Assembly (NCBI GenBank): GCA_031255615.1
Contig: JAIRSD010000013.1
Coordinates: 1 to 11,634, forward strand
Source: Treponema sp.
Lineage (GTDB): Bacteria > Spirochaetota > Spirochaetia > Treponematales > Breznakiellaceae
Direction: 5' to 3'
DNA length: 11,634 bases
Shown: piece by piece, positions 1 to 5,125 of the stretch
Layout: every line of letters begins with the position of its first letter
Numbering within the stretch: position 1 is the stretch's first letter
Notes under the pieces: generated by a model
Seen by the model: the letters and a program-made list of their open reading frames with translations, nothing else
The model's database searches: none
Told to the model about the DNA's origin: nothing
Position numbers and translations under genes: made by a program

Positions 1-215
1 GTTCTTTCCCGGCGGAGGAGGAACGGCGGATTCTCTACGTGGCCATGACCAGGGCGCGGCAGGGGCTGTACCTGTCCTGGGCCCGGTCGCGGAGCTTCCG
101 GGGCCGGACTCTGTCCGGCGGCCCCAGCCGTTTTCTGGGGGAACTGGAGGGCCTTGTGCCCCTGGCGGCGGAGGGGCGGCGGATAAAACGGGATCCCCAG
201 TTCCGGCTGTTTTAG
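1..215 (+). CDS. UvrD/Rep-family ATP-dependent DNA helicase, C-terminal end (5' end outside window)
   Basis: The reading frame starts at base 3 and ends at TAG 213-215, leaving the last 70 residues. The fragment opens with SFPAEEERRILYVAMTRARQ, which contains superfamily 1 helicase motif VI (VAMTRAR); its arginines contact the ATP gamma-phosphate and couple hydrolysis to 3'-5' translocation on DNA. A short tail follows with GGPSRFLGELEGL, matching the PSRFL-E element usual after motif VI in UvrD, PcrA and Rep. The protein stops about 50 residues after motif VI, so it lacks the longer C-terminal tail of PcrA and UvrD. UvrD, PcrA, Rep and AddA-like members cannot be told apart from this piece. 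It converges on the GNAT gene at 540-1508 across a 324-bp gap. Confidence 0.88.
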   Translation, partial: SFPAEEERRILYVAMTRARQGLYLSWARSRSFRGRTLSGGPSRFLGELEGLVPLAAEGRRIKRDPQFRLF

Positions 216-539
216 GGAGCGCCGCCCCCCGCCGCGTCTGCCGCCGCTTTCCTTAAGCGCAGCCGCATCCTCCCTCGAAGGGGCTTTTCCGCGCAGCCAC
301 GTTGGTGTTGCCGGAGTTTCGCGGAGCGAAACTCCCCCAGCCAACCCGCGCAAGGGATAGGAGGGGTGCGGAGCAGCCACGCCGCAGGCGGGGCCGGAGC
401 GATAGCGGAGCCCCGGATAGCCCGGTCCCCGCCGCAGGCGGGGATGCGCCCAAAAGGAGTTCCCGCTATTCGATCTCCGCCCCTGGCTTATAGCGGCGGG
501 GAATCGCGTTCTCTGTCCGGGCGGGCCGCGGCTTCGGCG
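216..539. other. Gene-free convergent gap between helicase and GNAT genes
   Basis: This 324-bp gap has no credible coding region. Bases 216-298 are GC-rich with no clear structure. Bases 299-459 hold structured repeat copy 1. Bases 460-539 include a possible 7-bp stem, CCGCTAT (463-469) with ATAGCGG (490-496), across a 20-nt loop. I see no U-tract terminator for either converging gene, so the hairpins of the repeat may be what stops transcription here. Short reading frames over the repeat also appear over the inverted copy near 4.5 kb, which shows they follow the repeat and not a gene. Confidence 0.7.
299..459 (+). repeat. Structured GC-rich intergenic repeat, copy 1
   Basis: This copy reads on the plus strand. 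It starts with a perfect 10-bp hairpin, GGAGTTTCGC (313-322), loop GGA, GCGAAACTCC (326-335). Next is a 30-nt block (347-376) identical to the reverse complement of 4573-4602. Hairpin I follows, CGCC-GCA-GGCG (380-390). Hairpin II is GGGGC (390-394) with GCCCC (410-414) around inner stem GC-GATA-GC (399-406). Hairpin III is CCCCGCC-GCA-GGCGGGG (427-443). The element ends with the invariant block GGCGGGGATGCGCCCAAAAG (437-456). Compared with copy 2, linkers are conserved while hairpin arms change yet remain paired. It sits between convergent genes. Whether it acts as RNA, as a REP/MITE-like DNA element or as a terminator cannot be told from sequence. Confidence 0.88.
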
Positions 540-1508
540 TTAGTAATAGCTGATCCGGTAGTCGGCGATGGGTCGAAAGCCGACGGCGTGGTAGGCTTTT
601 TGGGCGCTGCGGTTTCGTTTTTTTACAAACAGGCTGAGATTCCAGCCGGAATTTTTGAGCGTCCAGGCTAGTTCGGCGCAGAGTCTGCGGGCGATGCCCC
701 GGCCTCGGTATTCGGGCCGGACGAAGACTCCGCCGATTTGGGCGTGGGTAAAGGAGAGGGCGCTGGTGTTTGCCTTGGCGACGATTTGTCTGTCCAGTTC
801 GGCGACGAGGATCCGGTGGTCTTTGAAGATATGTTCCAGGTTCAATCTACAGGCGGCCATGTTGAAGCTGGAACCTTGGGGCAGCACCTCTTCCTGTTCG
901 TAAGCGGCCTGGAGGGGAAGGATGTTTTCTATTTCCCGGAATTCCGGCGTTCTGATGGTAAGTCCCGGCGGGCCGGTCCGCAGCGTCTCTGCGGCGGGGC
1001 GCCAATCCAGGGTCATCAGGTTGTAGTCAATCATGTCGGCGCTTTCCCTTCCCAGCCCCGCCATGATTTCCTCCAGGACGAGGATGTCCTTCCGCAGGCC
1101 CTGGACGGCATGGAAGCGGCCTTTTCGAAGGAAGCGCAGCATGGAACGGGAGGGGTCGATTTGGGCGGCGCGGTCAATGGGGGGAAAAAAGGGAAGGAGG
1201 GTCTGTTTGCTGGAGAGGAGCAGGGCCTCGGCGGAGCTTTGGGCGTTCCAAAGCCCCCAGAGGCAGTCGTCGAAGCGATCCATGGCGAGGAACCGGGCGC
1301 AGGCGGACACGCAGTAGGGTTCCCAGCGGCGCAGCAATTCTTCCGCCTTCCCAAAATGCCGCCGCCCCAGCCGTTTCCACCGCGAAAGGGCGGCGGGGCC
1401 GCCGGCCCCGGCCTCACCGCTGGCATTTATGGGCCCGGCGCCGCTATTCACGGCCCCGGTTTCTACGGCGGAACCTGTCCGGCGTTTATCCCCTGGAGAA
1501 TCACTCAT
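540..1508 (-). CDS. GNAT-family N-acetyltransferase with long N-terminal region
   Basis: A 322-residue protein ending in a GNAT fold, which transfers an acetyl group from acetyl-CoA to an amine. The acetyl-CoA pyrophosphate-binding motif A is at about 262-276 (VFVRPEYRGRGIARR), with R268-x-x-G271-x-A273 fitting the R/Q-x-x-G-x-G/A consensus. The end, RSAQKAYHAVGFRPIADYRISYY, matches the usual motif B (NxxAxxxYxxxGF). Residues 1-40 are low-complexity and Gly/Ala-rich. Residues 45-180 (FGKAEELLRRWEPYCVSACARFL and onward) form an extra domain of the kind found in two-domain GNATs; I do not recognise its substrate. The ATG overlaps the end of the GH3 gene by 8 nt (TATGAGTGA), giving translational coupling. 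No strong Shine-Dalgarno sequence is visible, as expected for re-initiation. Last gene of the trxB-GH3-GNAT operon. Confidence 0.88.
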   Translation of the reverse strand: MSDSPGDKRRTGSAVETGAVNSGAGPINASGEAGAGGPAALSRWKRLGRRHFGKAEELLRRWEPYCVSACARFLAMDRFDDCLWGLWNAQSSAEALLLSSKQTLLPFFPPIDRAAQIDPSRSMLRFLRKGRFHAVQGLRKDILVLEEIMAGLGRESADMIDYNLMTLDWRPAAETLRTGPPGLTIRTPEFREIENILPLQAAYEQEEVLPQGSSFNMAACRLNLEHIFKDHRILVAELDRQIVAKANTSALSFTHAQIGGVFVRPEYRGRGIARRLCAELAWTLKNSGWNLSLFVKKRNRSAQKAYHAVGFRPIADYRISYY

Positions 1509-3363
1509 AGGGCGGCCTGCCCCCCGGGGGGATCCTGCCTGACAGGACGGAAAAGGCCGCGGTAAAGGATTCGGGGGCGTAGCTGTACACCGCGACGGCC
1601 CCGTCTACCCAGGGGACGCTTTCCAGGTACACGGGATTCAGCACCGAAAGGACGATGACCCGTTTGCCGAGCTTCTCGATGCTCCGCAGGAATTGCAGTC
1701 CCTCCCTGTTTGAAAGGCAGAAGACAAGGGTATCGATATTGCGGATGAACCAGAGGAAGTCGGGGATTCCCCTTTCTTCGGAGTACCAGTAATTGACCGC
1801 CTCCGGGTAGGCGGCCTTGCCGGCCCGGAAAAAATCTTCGTACTGGCCGGCCAGGAGTATCCGCCCCCCGCCGCCCCGCGGAAGGATCTCCCCCCGCAGC
1901 ATGGTGACGCTCCGCACCGCCAGGTCCAGGAAGAAGGCCGCCCCCTCCTGGTTGGGGAGTTCGCTGTCCAGTTTATCCAGGGCCGGCAGGTAGGATTCCT
2001 CCTGTAGGTAGCGGAATTTTACCTCCAGCACCCGCCGGGCGGCGTCCCATACCCGATCCCGGAATTCCGGCTCCTCCTTCATGGCCTGGGCCAGGGCGGT
2101 CCATATTGGTTCGGTAAGGCTGGGGGTCCTGGAAAGCATTACAATATCATTCCCCGCCAGCAGGGCCTGTTTGGCCGCCATGGAAAGGCTTCCCGCATAG
2201 GCGGTGGCCCCGTTCATCATCAGGTCGTCGGTGATCACCAGGCCGTGAAAGCCCATCTGATCCCGGAGGATTTCCTGGAGGAAGTAGGGGGACAGGGACG
2301 CGGGGGCGGCGGCGGACTTGGTTCGGGGAAAGGCCAGGTGTCCGCTCATCACTGCGGGAAGGCCCTCCCGGAACAGAATCCGGTAGGGGACCAGTTCCCG
2401 CTCCCACAGGACCTCGAAGGGGGTGTTTATCTGGGGCAGCACCCCGTGGGAATCCAGGTCCGTGTCCCCGTGGCCGGGGTAGTGCTTCGCCGTGGGAATG
2501 ATCCCCGCCGTCATCTGGCCCTTCATAAAGGCGGCCCCCAGAATCCCCGCCTGGGTTGGATCGCTGCTGAAAGCCCGGGGGCCGATGAGGGAGGAATCCC
2601 GGTTGGTAAAAAGGTCCACCGTGGGGGCAAAGTTCATGTTGATTCCCAGGGCCGCCAGCTCCCTGCCGATATAGTAGCCCGCCCGGTAAGCATCCTGGGG
2701 GTAGCCCGAAGCGCCGATGGCCATGTTGCCCGGCGTTTCGCTGGTGGCCCCCTTCACATGGCGGATCCAGCCCCCCTCCTGATCGGTGGCGACCAGGAGG
2801 GGCAGGCCGTATTTCCCCTCCAGACTGGCCCTTTGCAGTTCCCCTACGGTCCTGGCGAGTTTAGTGGTGTCCTCGGTATTCCAGCCGAAGATCTTTACCC
2901 CCCCGATATGGCGATCCCGTATCCAGTCCATGATCAGGGGGGAAGGCTCCGCCCCCACCCAGCCCAGCATGAAAGTTTGGGCCAGGGCCTCCTCGTCGTT
3001 CATCCGGGCCAGCAGGGCCGTGGCCTGTTCCTTATATTCAAGGTTCCGGTCCTCCGGGATCTTCCGGTTCTCCGAAGGGCCCCGGTTCTCCGGAGGATTC
3101 CGGCTGCCGGGAAGATTCCGGGCCGCCGGCATATCCCGGTTTTCCGGGGGATCCCCGCTCCCCAAAAGATACCGCGCCGCCGAAAGCTCCCGGCTGTCCG
3201 GGGCCCCCGGCTCCGCCGCCGGGCCCCGCCGGTCCGCCGGCTTAGAACCCTCAAAACCCAGGGGGGAGAGAAACACGGTAATCCCGATAAAAACCGGCAG
3301 GATGGCGAGGAGCCCCCGGCGGACGCGGATGTTCCCCCCGGCGAAACGCCGGAATTTAGCCAC
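1501..3363 (-). CDS. nagZ: Glycoside hydrolase family 3 beta-N-acetylhexosaminidase (NagZ-like), membrane-anchored
   Basis: Removes terminal beta-linked N-acetylglucosamine, probably from peptidoglycan or muropeptides. I place the start at GTG 3363-3361, giving 620 aa; the frame stays open further upstream but that part lies antisense-free inside trxB and looks like out-of-frame trxB sequence. GGGAG precedes the GTG. A hydrophobic segment at residues 17-36 (LLAILPVFIGITVFL) is a signal anchor. Residues 53-106 are nine hexapeptide repeats (x-x-P-x-x-R type), probably a stalk. The GH3 barrel follows: DQEGGWIRHVKG, then the NagZ signature KHYPGHGDTDLDSH (293-306) with the Asp304/His306 acid-base dyad, and VITDDLMM with the likely nucleophile Asp379. 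Residues from about 475 form the C-terminal GH3 domain, as in two-domain Gram-positive NagZ. It overlaps the trxB stop and the GNAT start by 8 nt each. Family call firm; exact substrate inferred. Confidence 0.93.
   Translation of the reverse strand: MAKFRRFAGGNIRVRRGLLAILPVFIGITVFLSPLGFEGSKPADRRGPAAEPGAPDSRELSAARYLLGSGDPPENRDMPAARNLPGSRNPPENRGPSENRKIPEDRNLEYKEQATALLARMNDEEALAQTFMLGWVGAEPSPLIMDWIRDRHIGGVKIFGWNTEDTTKLARTVGELQRASLEGKYGLPLLVATDQEGGWIRHVKGATSETPGNMAIGASGYPQDAYRAGYYIGRELAALGINMNFAPTVDLFTNRDSSLIGPRAFSSDPTQAGILGAAFMKGQMTAGIIPTAKHYPGHGDTDLDSHGVLPQINTPFEVLWERELVPYRILFREGLPAVMSGHLAFPRTKSAAAPASLSPYFLQEILRDQMGFHGLVITDDLMMNGATAYAGSLSMAAKQALLAGNDIVMLSRTPSLTEPIWTALAQAMKEEPEFRDRVWDAARRVLEVKFRYLQEESYLPALDKLDSELPNQEGAAFFLDLAVRSVTMLRGEILPRGGGGRILLAGQYEDFFRAGKAAYPEAVNYWYSEERGIPDFLWFIRNIDTLVFCLSNREGLQFLRSIEKLGKRVIVLSVLNPVYLESVPWVDGAVAVYSYAPESFTAAFSVLSGRIPPGGRPPYE
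3046..3207 (-). repeat. 18-bp minisatellite encoding nine hexapeptides in the GH3 stalk
   Basis: Within the GH3 gene, residues 53-106 divide cleanly into nine six-residue units: GAPDSR, ELSAAR, YLLGSG, DPPENR, DMPAAR, NLPGSR, NPPENR, GPSENR, KIPEDR. Arg ends eight of the nine units and Pro is at position 3 in five. A higher order of 18 residues is visible: AARYLLGSGDPPENRDMP is followed by AARNLPGSRNPPENRGPS. The period is 18 bp in DNA, so copy number could change by slippage without a frameshift. Its place between the membrane anchor and the catalytic barrel suggests a flexible spacer through the periplasm or cell wall. Confidence 0.85.
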
Positions 3364-4411
3364 AGGCCCCCGCTCCCGGCCCCTCCCGGCCCCCCGTTCC
3401 GCCGCCGTTCCGGATTCCGCCGTCCTTCCGCCCCCCGTAAAGGGCGTCGATGTACTCGGCGGCGCAATGGGCCGCCACCGCCCCCTCCGCGGCGGCGACC
3501 ACCACCTGGCGAAAGGGGCTGGACCGGAGATCCCCAACGGCGAAAAGGCCGGGAACGGAACTTTCCATCCGCTGATTCGTAACGACGTAACCGGCCTCGT
3601 CCTTCGCCGCTCCCTGGGCCAGGCTGTTTTGGGGCAGAGTCCCCGCGAAGATAAAAACCCCCGCCGCTTCCTCCGTGTAGATCTTCCCCGTGCCCCGGCC
3701 CATATTGTCGCTCTGCTCCAGCACCAGGGACTCCACCGTCTCCCCCCCCCGGATCTCCCTGACAATCGTGTTGAACCGGACTTCGATATGCGGATTGTTC
3801 AGCACCCGCTCCGCCAGACCTTTCTGCGCCCGAAAACGATCCCGCCGGTGCAGCAGCAGCACCCGGCTGGAAAGCCGGGACAGATACTGGGCCTCGTCGC
3901 AGGCGGCGTCCCCGCCCCCCACCACCACGATTTTTTTGTCCCGGAAAAAAGGACCGTCGCAGGTCGCGCAGTAGGAAACCCCCCGGCCCGTAAATTCCGC
4001 CTCCCCGGGGACCCCCAGCGTCCGGTGGACCGCGCCGGTAGCCAAAATCACCGCCGGGGCCCGCAGCGTCCCGCCCCCCTCCAGCGCCGCGGCAAAAAGC
4101 TCCCCCTCCCGGGTCAAAGCCGCCGCCTCCCCCGTCAGAAAACGGGCGCCGAAATCCTCCGCCTGCCGGTGGAGATCCCCGGCAAATTCATAACCCCTCC
4201 GGGGAGGGGCAATCGACTTCCCCTCCGCGTCCCGCAGCGCCACATTACCAGGATAGTTTTCCAGCACATTGATATTCAAAGCCTGCCCGCCGGGAGCCAG
4301 CCGCTCAAGAACCAGGGTCCGCAGATTCGCCCGGGCCCCGTACTGCGCCGCCGTCAGACCCGCCGGCCCCGCGCCGATGATAATCAGATCATCCCCGCCG
4401 TTATTCAACAT
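3356..4411 (-). CDS. trxB: Thioredoxin reductase (NADPH), low-Mr type, with Gly-rich C-terminal tail
   Basis: A flavoenzyme passing electrons from NADPH through FAD and a Cys pair to thioredoxin; 351 aa, cytoplasmic. Visible are the FAD dinucleotide-binding GAGPAG (13-18), the redox centre CATC (Cys148, Cys151) in SYCATCDGPFF, the NADPH-binding VVVGGGDAACDEA just after it, and the C-terminal FAD motif GLFAVGDLRSSPFRQVVVAAAEGAVA. The usual protein of about 310-325 residues ends near Tyr325; 26 extra Gly/Arg-rich residues follow and end in GACG. That tail overlaps the GH3 start, and its penultimate Cys is odd. The ATG has no Shine-Dalgarno sequence; a TAGAAT -10-like box lies 6 nt upstream, suggesting a leaderless mRNA. 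First gene of a three-gene operon and divergent from the gene at 5126. Confidence 0.95.
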   Translation of the reverse strand: MLNNGGDDLIIIGAGPAGLTAAQYGARANLRTLVLERLAPGGQALNINVLENYPGNVALRDAEGKSIAPPRRGYEFAGDLHRQAEDFGARFLTGEAAALTREGELFAAALEGGGTLRAPAVILATGAVHRTLGVPGEAEFTGRGVSYCATCDGPFFRDKKIVVVGGGDAACDEAQYLSRLSSRVLLLHRRDRFRAQKGLAERVLNNPHIEVRFNTIVREIRGGETVESLVLEQSDNMGRGTGKIYTEEAAGVFIFAGTLPQNSLAQGAAKDEAGYVVTNQRMESSVPGLFAVGDLRSSPFRQVVVAAAEGAVAAHCAAEYIDALYGGRKDGGIRNGGGTGGREGPGAGACG

Positions 4412-4412
4412 G

Positions 4413-4446
4413 GAACAATTCTAGTGTAAAACGCATACGGGAAAAA
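4413..4446 (-). promoter_or_regulatory. Candidate trxB promoter giving a leaderless transcript
   Basis: On the minus strand TAGAAT (4423-4418) matches the -10 consensus TATAAT at five of six positions, and a weak -35-like TTTTTC (4446-4441) lies 17 nt before it. Only 6 nt separate the -10 box from the trxB ATG, so transcription would begin at or next to the start codon, and no Shine-Dalgarno sequence is present. The stretch TTACACTAGAATTGTTC (4429-4413) matches 15 of 17 bases in the flank of the palindromic repeat at 9978-9994, so the promoter may derive from a piece of that repeat. The -35 box is poor. Confidence 0.4.
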
Positions 4447-4475
4447 GCCTGTGCAGCCCAGCCGCCATAGGGCCC

Positions 4476-4690
4476 TTCTTTTGGGCGCATCCCCGCCGGC
4501 CCTTCGGTCCGGCGGGGACCGGGCTATCCGGGGCTCCGGCTTCGCCTCCGGCCCCGGCGCGGTGCGCCGGGTCTGCTCCGCACCCCTCCTATCCCTTGCG
4601 CGGGCGGCAGCCGCGCCGTCCGGCGCGGCTGCCGCTCTGGCTGTGCCCCGCTCCTTTTCGCCCCATGAGTTTTTGCTCCGCAAAAACAAG
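4476..4690 (-). repeat. Structured GC-rich intergenic repeat, copy 2 (inverted)
   Basis: This copy reads on the minus strand. Its 5' hairpin is GTTTTTGC (4669-4676), centre TCC (GGA in sense), GCAAAAAC (4680-4687): different arms from copy 1 but the same GGA loop. It then has a hairpin absent from copy 1, a perfect 15-bp stem with a 2-nt loop (4604-4618 with 4621-4635). Block 4573-4602 is identical to copy 1. Hairpin I is 8 bp with a 3-nt loop (4553-4571). Hairpin II keeps GGGGC/GCCCC (4530-4534, 4551-4555) with inner GGC-TTC-GCC. Hairpin III has a 9-bp stem (4491-4499, 4509-4517). Blocks 4511-4537 and 4478-4497 match copy 1 exactly. It lies between divergent genes, unlike copy 1, so it is not simply a 3'-end element. 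Confidence 0.88.
4604..4635. repeat. Perfect 15-bp GC hairpin private to repeat copy 2
   Basis: GCGGCAGCCGCGCCG (4604-4618) is followed by TC and its exact complement CGGCGCGGCTGCCGC (4621-4635). It abuts the invariant 30-nt block of structured repeat copy 2, and nothing corresponding exists at the same place in copy 1. It is either an optional hairpin module of the repeat family or a separate small palindrome inserted next to it. There is no T-run on either side, so it is not a canonical terminator. Confidence 0.8.
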
Positions 4691-4746
4691 AATGTTGCCC
4701 GCGCCGCCGCGTTCCGCAATCCCCCGCGCCCCCGCCGCGTTGCCAG

Positions 4747-4793
4747 TAGAGTTGTTCAGAAACTTCAGTTTCTGAACAACAACCGCTTAAAAA
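4747..4793 (+). repeat. TTGTTCAGAAACT palindromic repeat, copy A
   Basis: A perfect palindrome at 4751-4780: arms GTTGTTCAGAAACT and AGTTTCTGAACAAC (14 bp) around TC. The similarity to copy B (9955-9984, inverted) continues outside the palindrome: TAGAG on the left and AACCG[C/T]TTAAAAA on the right. The conserved unit is thus about 47 bp and has direction, which a plain operator or terminator would not need. The centre is TC here but GA in copy B when flanks are aligned. It could be a MITE-like or REP-like element or a protein-binding site; no T-run makes it a clear terminator. Confidence 0.85.
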
Positions 4794-4800
4794 AAAAGAA

Positions 4801-4837
4801 GAAAAACATGGGTTTCCTCAGGAAACCCATGTTTTTC
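4801..4837. terminator. 17-bp perfect hairpin, bidirectional terminator-like
   Basis: GAAAAACATGGGTTTCC (4801-4817), loop TCA (4818-4820), GGAAACCCATGTTTTTC (4821-4837). The stem base is an A-run on one side and a T-run on the other, so on either strand the hairpin ends in T5, as in bidirectional intrinsic terminators. Yet the flanking genes diverge from here, so no annotated gene ends at this point. It would end either an unannotated transcript from the repeat region or belong to the palindrome cluster as a repeat. The central stem has only a short GC part, so termination strength is uncertain. Confidence 0.5.
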
Positions 4838-4844
4838 GCAAGAC

Positions 4845-4875
4845 TTGTTCAATAACCAACCGGATTATTGAACAA
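4845..4875. repeat. 11-bp hairpin TTGTTCAATAA/TTATTGAACAA
   Basis: TTGTTCAATAA (4845-4855) and TTATTGAACAA (4865-4875) form a perfect 11-bp stem around CCAACCGGA; the CC and GG inside can add two pairs with a bulged A. Its outer TTGTTCA/TGAACAA matches the outer arm of the palindrome at 4751-4780, so the two palindromes may be relatives or may frame one composite element from 4751 to 4875. Confidence 0.65.
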
Positions 4876-4935
4876 ATCCAGTATCATGTTCACACTAATC
4901 CACCGGATAAGCGAAAGAACCGGGAACAAGAATCT

Positions 4936-4990
4936 TAACCGCAAAGGCGCAGCAAGGCGAGCTACGGCTCGCCAGGAACACGAAGGAATG
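4936..4990. repeat. CGCAAAGGCG-type degenerate repeat tract with a 7-bp hairpin
   Basis: The stretch contains TTAACCGCAAAGGCGCAGC, then hairpin GGCGAGC-TACG-GCTCGCC (4956-4973), then AGGAACACGAAGGAATG. From memory, degenerate heptamer-like sequences of the CGCAAAGGCGCAAAG kind recur between genes in many bacteria; here the tract seems interrupted by the hairpin. Only one copy is present in the window, so repeat status rests on that recollection and is weak. Confidence 0.3.
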
Positions 4991-5088
4991 AAAAAACGCC
5001 TTCAGTCCCCGCCCTTCCTGCGCATCTCTCGCCCTGGTGGTAAATTTTCATCTGATTTTTTAGACTAAGCAGTCTGCCGGCAAGTCCA

Positions 5089-5117
5089 TTGATTCGGCTA
5101 TTGGTCCCGGTTATGCT
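5089..5117 (+). promoter_or_regulatory. Candidate promoter of the transglutaminase-like gene
   Basis: TTGATT (5089-5094), a 17-nt spacer, then TATGCT (5112-5117), each four of six with the sigma-70 consensus. The -10 box is 8 nt before the ATG at 5126 and no Shine-Dalgarno sequence lies between, so the transcript would be leaderless or nearly so, as at trxB. Both boxes are imperfect, so this is a suggestion only. Confidence 0.35.
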
Positions 5118-5125
5118 TAACCATC

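Larger units (their letters stand above)
4412..5125. other. Gene-free 714-bp divergent gap rich in repeats
   Basis: Between the divergent trxB and transglutaminase-like genes there is no credible gene. In order it holds: the trxB promoter region; structured repeat copy 2 (about 4476-4690, minus sense); a GC-rich stretch (4691-4745); the 30-bp palindromic repeat copy A (4751-4780); a 17-bp hairpin (4801-4837); an 11-bp hairpin (4845-4875); a CGCAAAGGCG-like stretch with a 7-bp hairpin (4936-4990); and a candidate promoter for the next gene (5089-5117). From about 4780 the base composition turns sharply AT-rich. A 66-codon frame at 4868-5068 needs a TTG start, runs across the repeats and resembles nothing I know, so I do not call it a gene. 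Confidence 0.75.

Noticed and set aside
299..459. CRISPR array or integron attC site as an explanation of the GC-rich palindromes
   Set aside because: No regularly spaced direct repeats, no cas genes, no integrase and no attC core sites; the copies are single, inverted and 4 kb apart.
302..493. 63-codon plus-strand frame and a similar 104-codon minus-strand frame near 4405-4719
   Set aside because: They share the peptide RDRRGAEQ and GGDAPKR only because both are translations of the structured repeat; hairpin arms vary as paired DNA, not as codons. A genome annotator could mistake them for a gene family.
3364..3765. Upstream extension of the GH3 frame to an ATG-like start at 3765
   Set aside because: This part is the trxB gene read out of frame; its peptide is Arg/Ser/Trp-rich noise. 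The GTG at 3363 leads directly to a signal anchor.
2786..4429. 547-codon plus-strand frame antisense to the GH3 and trxB genes (and a 445-codon one at 2245-3582)
   Set aside because: Shadows caused by GC-rich codon use on the other strand; compositionally skewed Arg/Pro-rich peptides with no domains, while the minus strand encodes clear enzymes.
4868..5068. 66-codon frame in the divergent gap
   Set aside because: It needs a TTG start inside a hairpin, has no ribosome-binding site, crosses repeat sequence and has no recognisable features.
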